A stretch of DNA of 64,000 bases from Tomocerus qinae (taxonomy: Eukaryota; Arthropoda; Collembola; Entomobryomorpha; Tomoceridae), in contig JAECZT010000012.1 of the NCBI GenBank assembly GCA_020055645.1, positions 186,001 to 250,000 of the forward strand, written 5' to 3'. Position 1 is the first letter of the stretch; each line of letters begins with the position of its first letter. The notes below the pieces were generated by a model, which worked only from the letters and a program-made list of their open reading frames with translations, did not search any database and was not told the DNA's origin. Both the position numbers and the translations under genes were made by a program. Below, piece after piece: positions 55,969-64,000 of the stretch.

Positions 55969-56699
55969 GTAATTCATTAACTTAATAATCTATACATCAT
56001 TCATTAATTAATTGTAATTATTTAGCAAATTGACATCGACTCAATCATGAATTTTCACATATGTCATTCGATATTTATAGACACAATGTATTCCACCTGA
56101 TGATACCTGTATTGAAAAAAACAATTGTTGCACGACTGCAGATAATTGTAAATGCTCTACTTGCCTGGAGCAACTTCAACCAAAAATCGATATAGCTTTT
56201 AAACGGACGGGATATGTCTCTCTTTTCTTTAGTTTTACTGAGGTAAGATATTTACAGTAAAATCCGATTGTTTATATAGATTGTGACTCAGTCGAGTAGA
56301 GAGTTGCACGGGTTGACTTTTTACGGCCCAAACCCGCCCGTGCCCGTACTGGCCGGATTGGGCCATAGCTCGTACGGGTAGCTTGGACCCTTGCATCTCT
56401 CTTATAGAGTTGCACGGGCTCAAGCACGCTGACTTTTTGCGGGTCCTGAACCGGTCTATGCTCGTAAGGGTCGGGTTGGGCCGCAACCCGTAAGGGCATA
56501 TAATGAGCCGGTGCAACTCTCTACTCAGGAGTGAAAATTTTAATCCTTATACGCACATAATTATTATGATGAAGTAATATTATTTCTTTAAACCTGCAAT
56601 GTTTGTTGTCGGGGTGTACAGTTTCTTGGTGTTTGGCTGACATACCGTTTTCGCAATCAAAAAGATCCATTGGGTGGCAATCCTTCGGCATTCTTGTAG
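55579..56699 (+). CDS. Tetraspanin, TSPAN13/TSPAN31 type (Drosophila Tsp97E-like), 5'-partial
   Basis: Exons 55579-55968, 56081-56242 and 56622-56699 join in phase 0 to 209 residues plus TAG. Seen: TM2 ([20 protein letters not shown]), [11 protein letters not shown] and TM3 ([17 protein letters not shown]), a large extracellular loop with CC (KYYKCCAF) and further cysteines, TM4 ([17 protein letters not shown]), and the tail [17 protein letters not shown]. The KHHQVLLFFYM and RNQKDP..NPSAFL motifs are hallmarks of TSPAN13/31. Two oddities: the loop has CCA where the family usually has CCG, and the first exon (start, TM1) was not found upstream. The missing intron would have to include at least the satellite and probably the BEL/Pao element. 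Role in membrane microdomains is by family only. Confidence 0.92.
56081..56242 (+). CDS. Tetraspanin exon (large loop, TM4)
   Basis: Acceptor ATATTTATAG, donor GTAAGATA; 54 codons. Has a cysteine-dense [15 protein letters not shown] segment, then [11 protein letters not shown]. Confidence 0.92.
56284..56525. mobile_element. Palindromic GC-rich repeat in the tetraspanin intron
   Basis: Ends GAGTAGAGAGTTGCACGGGT / GCAACTCTCTACTC, with GACTTTTTACGGCCC / GACTTTTTGCGGGTC modules. Related pieces at 57110-57145 and 58075-58145. Non-coding; probably a MITE. Confidence 0.65.
56622..56699 (+). CDS. Tetraspanin terminal exon
   Basis: Acceptor GGGTGTACAG; encodes [20 protein letters not shown], then PSAFL and TAG. 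The C-terminal tail is nearly invariant in TSPAN13/31. Confidence 0.94.
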   Translation, partial: FLGVWLTYRFRNQKDPLGGNPSAFL

Positions 56700-57159
56700 A
56701 GTACTCCTACTTTTCTGTATGCAGCTCTATCACCCAATACTTCAAAAATGCACGGGATTTGTATTTGTACACTACTTAGCATATAATATTTGTTTTAGAC
56801 TTCAAATATGAAAAATAAGGTTGAATTGTTGCAAAAGGAACACAAGTTTTGACACAATGTAAAATCCTACCAAATTTTCCAAATCGTTGTGAGAAAATTT
56901 TCTAGGTTTTTTCGTTTTTCCCAAGATAATATTCAGGATATCGGACATGAAATTTTTACATGTTTCGCGGACACCCTGTATTTATTTGGTACAGTTTTCC
57001 CTTGGGAAAAAACGCATGCAGCAATTTAAACCAATGGAAGTAGACTATAATACCTAGAATAGCGTTAACTTTTTACAGAAGTGTTGGGTTCTTTGTGATT
57101 GACACTAGCTAATTGCGCGGGCTGACTTTTTACGGCCTTGTCTAGAACCTATACCCATT

Positions 57160-57793
57160 GCCGGTAAGAGTAGCGATATCGTGGTATTTAACTAAGTTCT
57201 ATAAAAAGGCCAAAAATTTTTATTGCATACTTTTTCATTTCAGACCAATTGGAGTCGATTTAGGGGTGTTCATTTTTTAGGTGGTCATAACCGCCCACTT
57301 TGGGGGCGGGCCTATGTTAATACTATTTGGTAGTAAAAATTACCACGAGACTTTCGCTTAATATTCAATCGACACTAAACACAACCCCAATAAAGGAGAA
57401 AACATGAATCAATCAAACAAGAAGACATGAACACCTGAAGACAAGAGCACAATGTACCGTAGCTGTAGGAGATGTGTCACAAAAAATACAACATTCAACC
57501 CCAATAAACATACAGTTGGCTTGTTTGTAATTCGATTTGTAATGGAGTTTGTGGTCGATTGTCTCGTTCCGAAAGTGTCGGTCGTGGTAATTTTTATTAC
57601 CAATCAATATTAACATGGGCCCACCAAAAAATTAGGGGGGGGTCTAACCACCTAAAAAATGACCACAACTAAATCGACTCCAATGGTCTGAAACGAAAAA
57701 ATATGCAATAAAAATTTTTGGCTTTTTAGAGGACTTTTCCAAATACTTGGTTAAATAAAAAAGTTAAATACCACGACATCGCTACTCTTACCT
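57160..57793. mobile_element. Hairpin element with about 130-bp arms
   Basis: Left arm GAGTAGCGATATCGTGGTAT...CAATTGGAGTCGATTTAG; right arm is the inverse (CTAAATCGACTCCAATGG...ACGACATCGCTACTC). The interior has no protein motif. Confidence 0.7.
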
Positions 57794-57849
57794 CATTGCC
57801 TAGCAAATGGGTATAGTAGCTTAGCGTTAGCTCTAAAAAATGGCTCTGA

Positions 57850-57970
57850 TGGCCGACAATGAGACAAGGTAGAAATGAAAGGAGGCGGCCAACATTTATT
57901 ATTTATTATAATAACCATGGATATTTTGACCGCCTCCATTTATTTCCACCTATCCTCATTGTCGGCCATC
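57850..57970. mobile_element. 121-bp hairpin MITE (GATGGCCGACAATGAG)
   Basis: GATGGCCGACAATGAGACAA ... TCATTGTCGGCCATC with inner GGAGGCGG / CCGCCTCC. Partner fragment at 31130-31260. Flanked on its right by the TTTGCCACGGATTCCGTGGC palindrome. Confidence 0.7.
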
Positions 57971-58208
57971 CCCTCTGTTTGCCACGGATTCCGTGGCAAA
58001 CAGGAGCCATATTTTAGAGCTAACGATACTATACCCATTTGCTAGGCAATAGGTATAGGTTCTAGACAATTTACGGCCCGATACCGTCCATGCCGGGTCG
58101 GAATCCCAACTCGTAAGGTCAGACTGAGCCCGTGTAACTGTCTAGTTTTAATTGATTGAATTGAATGCTTTTATTTCAGTGACCATAGTGACCAATGATC
58201 ATTATTAA

Positions 58209-58653
58209 GGTTGCTCATCACGCCTGCATAGCAACCGCATGGGCCTATCTAAATGCGTGTTAAAAAATGCTTTACATCAAACTTTATTCCTCCCGAAGAT
58301 TACGGCCGATTTTTATGAGAATTACATTTTTAGAATCCTGGACTATCGAGGAACACAGGAGGGCGGATGGACTTTTGATATTATTGCTTTAAATGCTTTT
58401 AAAAAAATCGAATTCCAAAAAACGTGAATCAGTTTTAGTTTTTATACAATGTTGATTTTTTTGCACCATTTAAAGCAATAATATCAAAAGTCCATCCGCC
58501 CTCCTGTGTTCCTCGATAGTCCAGGATTCCAAAAATGTAAGTCTCATAAAAATCGGCCGTAATCTTCGGGAGGAATAAAGCTTGATGTAAAGCATTTTTT
58601 AACACGCATTTAGATAGGCCCATGCGGTTGCTATGCAGGCGTGATGAGCAACC
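58209..58653. mobile_element. 445-bp TTAA-flanked near-perfect hairpin
   Basis: Arms of about 200 bp with few mismatches. Ends GGTTGCTCATCACGCCTGCA and its inverse; TTAA on both sides (58205-58208, 58654-58657). The mirrored ORFs in the two arms are a by-product. Confidence 0.8.
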
Positions 58654-58655
58654 TT

Positions 58656-58975
58656 AAGGATGGGCTTCGTCGATTGGTTGCTAACGAAAAAAATTTAATT
58701 TCCAAGATTTACCCCTTAATATTGCTTTACAAATCGTAACCGAAATCCACATCCTAACCTAACCGACACACTAAGATGTATTGATTACTATGGATGGGTA
58801 CTATCCTCTCAAACTGCCCCTGGTTTTTAACAATCATCGAATAGTTTATGTAAAATACTAGTTGATTTTCAAAAAATGAAATAAGATAATCTATTCTTCG
58901 CTTAGTGGTATTGATTATGTGATTGCAATTGCCAATGACGACAGAATAATGATAGAAAGATAATGTTATCTACTA
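58656..58975. other. No gene seen
   Basis: AT-rich intergenic sequence with a CCTAACCTAACC motif near 58755. Nothing coding. Confidence 0.4.
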
Positions 58976-59018
58976 CTGTCAGAGTCAATTCATTAGACGT
59001 TTCCCATTTCTTGGTAGG

Positions 59019-59288
59019 TTATCTGGAGTGCGATTTCATCTTTAAAGTATCTAAGGGAACCCTGATTTTAGAATTTGAAAATTGTATAGTAGATATATGG
59101 GAGGTATAGGTTGTTGTCCTTGATATTTTAGAATAAACAATTTCAAATTTCAAAAACCTTGCATTATTCGCATATGTAAATTTGGCCTGTGAGAAGTCTA
59201 ATGAATTGACTCTGACAGTAATCAATGTGCTCGGATATTCCCATGATAGGATTTCCGGTCGACTTTCATCGAATTTGAAATTCTTCAT
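59019..59288 (-). other. 89-residue ORF of uncertain nature
   Basis: Minus-strand ORF with a mixed, protein-like composition (RPEILSWEYPSTLITVRVNS, FANNARFLKFEIVYSKI-like text). The frame stays open upstream past the first Met to an AG near 59322. However, 58976-59000 and 59195-59218 are an inverted repeat, so the ORF lies in a MITE-like structure. Family not recognised; may be a decayed exon or chance. Confidence 0.2.
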
Positions 59289-59334
59289 TGTTCTTAAAAC
59301 TACTCTTACATCCAGCTCTATTTCTTCGAAAATA

Positions 59335-59585
59335 CAACCCTGATTTTAATGAAACCTGCATGTTTGGAATCGTGAATTCAGTTACACCTGATTGCCCTTA
59401 GATTTTTGATATTGTAATTTTAAATGCCCATAAAAAATTAAAGTTCTAAAAAAAATGTAAATAGCTCTTTTAAGACTAATATTTTTGCAGTATTTAGAGC
59501 TAGAATATCAAAATTCTGAATGCAATCAGGTGTAGCCAGATGTTTCACAATTCCAAATATTCAGGTTTCATTAAAATAGTGGTTA
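59335..59585. mobile_element. Hairpin MITE
   Basis: Arms AATGAAACCTGCATGTTTGG...CACCTGATTGC and the inverse (GCAATCAGGTGTAG...CAGGTTTCATT). Non-coding. Confidence 0.65.
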
Positions 59586-59599
59586 TATTTTGTAAGATG

Positions 59600-60225
59600 T
59601 AGAGCCCGCTATGAAACATGTTTAACATGCATTTTGATAGTCAACCACTCAGCCAATTTAAAGACGAAGCCCCTCGTTAACCAACCTGCGGCATTCCAGG
59701 CTTCATTCGATTTTTTAAATTTTTTGACATGCACTTTCACCATGGTGATGCCCCATGCAAATGTATAGGAAAGTCGCCGTGTGACGTCATAAATCGGTTT
59801 ACATACACAAAAATTCAGAAGTGCTTAGGAATTCCAAACCTATTTTACTTCTACTAGCCTTGCTAGTTAACAGTAACGATAAATTAATCCCCGTAACGGG
59901 GATTAATTTAATTAATTAACGATACCAAATACAATCTTTCTTTCTTCGTTTTTTGTGGTGTACAATATGATTAATTTAATTGATTAAGGGGCTAATTGGA
60001 AATATTTCATAGAAAATAAAGTTTTAAAACTTATATTTTAGGAAGTCTAGTGTATCTGTACTCAGCCGTCTAATCAATCGCTAAAATTTACCATTTTTAC
60101 CATTAAATGCATTTTTACCATTAAGTGCATTTTTACCACTGTGATGGTAAAAAGGCTAAAAAGTGGTAAATTTTGTACACTCTCCCCGTTATTTCCTTTT
60201 CACAGACACTCTAAAAAACCTACAA
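59600..60225. other. No gene seen
   Basis: AT-rich. Small palindromes CCCCGTAACGGGG (59890s) and a run of three TTTTTACCATTAA-type repeats (60090-60140). Confidence 0.45.
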
Positions 60226-60242
60226 TTACAGTTCCTGTCAGC

Positions 60243-60407
60243 CAAGGGCGTATCCAGAAATCAAATTAAGGGGGTGCTAAAACATTCGAGCAGATTTTTC
60301 TTATGTACAAAACTACCTTTTAACAATTTTTGAGAATTATCTTGTGTGTTTTCGGGAAATTAAGGTGGTGCCTAAGCACCCTAGCACCACCCCTAAATAC
60401 GTCCTTG
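60243..60407. mobile_element. 165-bp hAT-like MITE in the left P-like end
   Basis: Ends CAAGGGCGTATCCAG / CTAAATACGTCCTTG. Flanks CCTGTCAGC and CCTGTCACC (8 of 9 match). Its removal restores the outer inverted repeat with 63532-63549. Confidence 0.7.
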
Positions 60408-61154
60408 CCTGTCACCCCATGATGACTATTTTCAAATCAAGGGGGACATGAAAATCGCTGGTGGATGAAATTTTTTATTGACCAATCAGAACGCAGCATT
60501 TCATTTCAAAATTTTATATGATTTCCATAAAGCATTCCCAAGGGAAATATTTATTGCAGCATTTGACTTCTGAGATATTGTACACTTTATAGCATGTAAT
60601 GTTATTATCACCATCCTAAGCTATATACTTACTTTAATACATTGCGTACTTAACTCTATGAATAATAAAGTACTGTTACCCGCTTTCAAGTTTTGCCTTC
60701 CTATCCCCAAGTTGCATAGCGATACGCATTCTGATTGGTTGATAATTTTTGACATCCTGCAATCTGATTTGCTATTTGTATGACAAAAATTCTATAGGTT
60801 ACCTAAATGGGGACACATTTTCAAAATTTATGAAATTGTTGCAAAACTCAACCAAGTCATATTATGAATCATCTGAATGATCTATTTACCTACTAGTTTC
60901 CCTTTCAATGTACACATTTCTGAGAATAGTGAATCGAGCTATTTATATACACAATAATATGCAATTATTTAACTATGACTCTGGTACAAGTGAACAATCG
61001 GTACTACTTTATTCCAATTTATTACCACATGAAAGTAAATGCATTTAGGATTAACTATGTAACTACCTAGTTAAATTGCACTGTGTTCTAGAAAATATTT
61101 TTACACAACATTAATAAACTATTCGATGTCTATAAATTTATATAAGCAATCAGA

Positions 61155-61536
61155 TTACACTGTTTCAGAAGCTGATGCTTCATCAGTATTTGCTAACTGA
61201 TTGTACCCTTTCTTGGACAACTCCTCAATGACACTCAAACGACTAACTTTTAATTTTCGTCGAATCCAGGTCAAAAGGACTCCTAGGCTAAATAATACAG
61301 CTGAAATGAAAAAAGATGGATCTTAATGATTTGAAAAGTCCCGAATACTGAATTCAGTAAAATACTATAAATTATTTCAAAAAAACTTCAACTTACTTGG
61401 ATAGAAATAATGCTCCACAAGATCGGATTTCAAAAATGTCCAGAAAATGGAATCTTTATTTTCCTCTGGTGGACACATTGCGGCGGACTGAAAATTTGCA
61501 AAAGCAATAAGCTTCCCCTCAGTAGGAAGCTCAGCA
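61155..61536 (-). CDS. Two 3' exons of an unrecognised single-pass membrane protein
   Basis: Exon 61397-61536 (acceptor ...ATTGTAG, donor GTAAGT) and terminal exon 61155-61300 (acceptor TTTTTTTCATTTCAG) join in frame, closing a split Thr codon. The lumenal part has CSAELPTEGKLIAFANFQSA and CPPEENKDSIFWTFLKSDLV. Then comes a hydrophobic segment (VLFSLGVLLTW), a basic stop-transfer IRRKLK, and a short cytosolic tail ending EASASETV. This is type I topology by the positive-inside rule. I do not recognise the family. No further exons were found upstream; the 5' boundary meets the inverted arm at about 61541, so this could be a captured gene piece and not an expressed gene. Confidence 0.5.
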
Positions 61537-61555
61537 CTACAATTTTTCATTTCAG

Positions 61556-62408
61556 CTGTATTATTTAGCCTAGGAGTCCTTTTGACCTGGATTCGACAAA
61601 AATTAAAAGTTAGTCGCTTGAGTGCCATGGAGGAGTTGTCCAAGAAAGGGTACAATCAGTTAGAGTGAAAATATAAGAGATCACGCAAGCTGGGAACCGA
61701 TTGTAACAGACGAAGTTGACAATTTCAGCATCTACTCTACTTTAGAATACGAGAAAACTGATTTCTCGAATTTTTTTAAAAATCCGCTGTTTTTGAGTTA
61801 CGGCGGTTTTTACCCAAAAACTTAGCATGGGAGTAATTTCTTAACTACTGAACCGATTTTGACGAAACCAGTGCCGAAATGATTGCATGGCTGTTCTCTA
61901 CATGGGGTATTCAAAACATTTTTCAAAAATCCAAAATTTTGAAATATTTCGAAAAAATTTCAAAAAATAATTTTGATTCGAAATTTATAGTGCATTGAGT
62001 TTATGAAGACTTGTAATGCAGTTAAAAATGTTTCTATGTCGTCTTCAACTCATTATAACATTTTTCGAAGTTTTTTCGAAATTTTTCAAAATTTTGGATT
62101 TTTGAAAAATGTTTTGAATACCCCATGTAGAGAACAGCCATGCGATCATTTTGGCACTGGTTTCGTCAAAATCGGTTGAGTAGTTTCGAAATTACTCCCA
62201 TGTAAAGTTTTCGGGTAAAAACCGCCATAACTCAAAAACAACGAATTTTTTAAAAAATTCGAGAAATTAGTTTTCTCGTATTCTAAAGAAGAGTAGATGC
62301 TGAAATTGTCAACTTCGTCTGTTACAATCGGTTCCCAGCCTGCGTGATCTCTTATATTTTCACTCGTTAGCAAATACTGATGAAGCATCAGCTTCTGAAA
62401 CAGTGTAA
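61556..62408 (+). pseudogene. Inverted copy of the membrane-protein terminal exon, split by a MITE
   Basis: The same acceptor and exon read on the plus strand at 61556-61662, continuing at 62370-62408 to TAA. A 703-bp insertion at 61663-62365 creates an early stop just after GYNQL. The copy differs from the minus-strand exon by several substitutions (IRQ for IRR, SAM for SVI). Confidence 0.75.
61663..62365. mobile_element. 703-bp near-perfect hairpin MITE in the duplicated exon
   Basis: Ends GAGTGAAAATATAAGAG / CTCTTATATTTTCACTC; arms of nearly 330 bp around a short loop. Duplicated GTTA (61659-61662, 62366-62369). The 4-bp (or TTA 3-bp) target hints at PIF/Harbinger-like elements, not decided. 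Confidence 0.83.
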
Positions 62409-63549
62409 TCTGATTGCTTATATAAATTTATAGACATCGAATAGTTTATTAATGTTGTGTAAAAATATTTTCTAGAATACAGTGCAATTTAACTAGGTAG
62501 TTACATAGTTAATCCTAAATGCATTTACTTTCATGTGGTAATAAATTGGAATAAAGTAGTACCGATTGTTCACTTGTACCAGAGTCATAGTTAAATAATT
62601 GCATAATATCGTGTATATAAATAGCTCGATTCACCATTCTCAGAAATGTGTACATTGAAAGGGAAACTAGTAGGTAAATAGATCATTCAGATGATTCATA
62701 ATATGACTTGGTTGAGTTTTGCAACAATTTCATAAATTTTGAAAATGTGTCCCCATTTAGGTAACCTATAGAATTTTTGTCATACAAATAGCAAATCAGA
62801 TTGCAGGATTTCAAAAATTATCAACCAATCAGAATGCGTATCGCTATGCAACTTGGGGATAGGAAGGCAAAACTTGAAAGCGGGTAACAGTACAAGCTAT
62901 ATGTTATTGAATTAACTTTCGAACTATGAAAACATAATAGACTCGACTAGATTATCTTAATTATTTGCTGTACGGAGTAACTGTTGACTCAAGTATTATT
63001 ATGTTATTATTACGCAAAATAGGCAGTAGACATACACGGTTTAGTGTAGATTTTTGTTGCTATAAATCATTGGTATCTATAGCTGCTCCTTACAGAAATT
63101 AAAATTAATCTAGTCTAGTACTTTAATTATCGATAATGCTTGCCGATAATGTATATTATGTTAAAAACGTGTCTATAAAACACTCAAGCATAATATATTA
63201 TTTCATTGATAGTAATGAGTAACGATAATGTATGCTAATTTACTCTCTGGTATGTCTACTAGCCGTACTAGCTTTGTCTATTTGTCTTGTTACAGTTATC
63301 TATCTGTGTCTAAGTACGTTTAGGATGATGGTGATAATAACATTACATGCTATAAAGTGTAAAATATCCCAGAAGTCAAATGTTGTAATAAATATTTCTC
63401 TTGGGAATGCTTTATGAAAATCATATAAAATTTTGAAATGAAATGCTGCGTTCTGATTGGTCAATAAAAAATTTCATCCACCAATGATAAGCGATTTTCG
63501 TATCCCCCTCGATTTGAAAATAGTCACCATGTGGTGACAGGAACTGTAC

Positions 63550-64000
63550 TGTTTGATTTGTCAATTCGCGACCTTTTTCAAATAATAACCGCAGTGAAAA
63601 TCGCTTCTGATTGGTGGATGCATTTTTAAAATTGACCAAACAGAACACAATTCTATGGCAAAATTTTATATGATTTTCATAAATCATTTCCAGGGGAAAT
63701 ATTTATTGCAACACTGAACTTTGAACTACACACTTTGATAGGAAAATACCAACTAAACACTTTTAGGATCATCGCAAACTAATACATTACTAACTGAAAG
63801 TACTAACTGCAAATGTTATGATTATATGTTTGTTCAGGTTCAGACTGCTTACAATATATAGTAGTGAAGTAAAAATCGAACATGGGACGTGGTCATAATT
63901 AGCATTTTTTTAAAGCCTAACCTAATTAAAATTGATAGAAATCGAACATGGGACGTGGTCACAATTAGCATTTTTTTAAACATAGAAGTTGGTGCAATTT
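63550..64000. other. Further P-like repeat sequence, no gene
   Basis: 63580-63710 is another diverged copy of the P-like terminal block (CTGATTGGT, ATTTTATATGATTTTCATAA). A direct duplication, GAAATCGAACATGGGACGTG-type with GTCACAATTAGCA, ends the window at 63875-63980. No gene. Confidence 0.5.

Larger units (their letters stand above)
60673..62890. mobile_element. Foldback element Z, TA-flanked, carrying exon copies in both arms
   Basis: Arms of about 630 bp (60673-61308; 61541-62890 minus an inserted MITE). Ends CTGTTACCCGCTTTCAAG and inverse, TA outside each. The P-like relative at 31700 shows the uninterrupted sequence GAATAATACAAGC. Each arm includes the last exon of a membrane-protein gene. 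Related in its arms to Y (27363-28403). Confidence 0.75.
60228..63549. mobile_element. Non-autonomous P-like element enclosing foldback Z
   Basis: Ends ACAGTTCCTGTCA then CATGATGACTATTTTC (left; interrupted at 60243-60407) and the inverse GAAAATAGTCACCATG..TGACAGGAACTGT (right). Inner blocks (AACGCAGCATTTCATTTC, ATTATCACCATCCTAAGC) match the THAP-bearing element at 31266-35848. The CATGATGA start resembles the Drosophila P terminal repeat (recalled, not searched). No TSD recognised. Confidence 0.6.

Noticed and set aside
58239..58623. Two similar 62-residue ORFs in opposite orientation
   Set aside because: They are the two arms of one TTAA-flanked hairpin, so similarity comes from the palindrome.
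61377..61655. A 92-residue ORF read as a CD36-like scavenger receptor end
   Set aside because: The first third of the ORF is the antisense of the inverted terminal-exon copy. The remaining residues form a separate exon with its own splice sites, and I see no CD36 signature.

Overview
The window is nuclear DNA from an animal, almost certainly an arthropod and probably an insect. The grounds are short GT-AG introns, two recognisable animal genes, a BEL/Pao retrotransposon, a THAP/P-element-type transposase, (CCTAA)-rich tracts resembling the insect TTAGG telomere repeat, and an AT-rich background packed with hairpin transposons. A hemipteran is possible, but the sequence does not decide the order. 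All intron and repeat boundaries were read by eye.

Left half (1342-29917, minus strand): one complete gene for a mitochondrial carrier of the SLC25A39/SLC25A40 (yeast Mtm1) family. Seven exons join in phase to 341 codons, but the gene covers 28.6 kb because introns 1-3 (2.6, 17.8 and 6.7 kb) are filled with transposons and satellites. Intron 3 holds a six-level nest of insertions, most levels with matching target-site duplications (TSDs). Intron 2 holds a foldback with a (CCTAA) loop, a broken transposase-like gene split by an X element that carries a dead LINE, and a 26-bp satellite.

Middle (30-43 kb): no host gene seen. It holds a 742-bp hAT-type element, a broken THAP/P-like transposase (32777-35385), a TA-flanked foldback (35888-40134) with a second, inverted copy of a minisatellite-bearing element inside it, a TTAA-flanked hairpin, and two GC-rich 22-bp arrays in opposite orientation (40.9-42.9 kb).

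Right half (43-64 kb): nested short elements of the same terminal-repeat family, a 25-bp satellite broken by a young 7.35-kb BEL/Pao element with nearly identical LTRs but a damaged coding region (47658-55004), then three 3' exons of a tetraspanin-13/31-type gene (55579-56699, plus strand; first exon not found). Many hairpin elements follow. Last is a foldback (60673-62890) that carries, on its minus strand, two correctly spliced exons of an unrecognised single-pass membrane protein; the last exon is duplicated in both arms.

The most unusual content is a family of elements sharing the terminal repeat GGCTGAATTTAGGCAGCGG, with 8-9 bp TSDs, very different interiors (94 bp to 3.5 kb, rich in GTTGCC/GTCGCC hexamers), and a habit of inserting into one another and apparently moving as composites.
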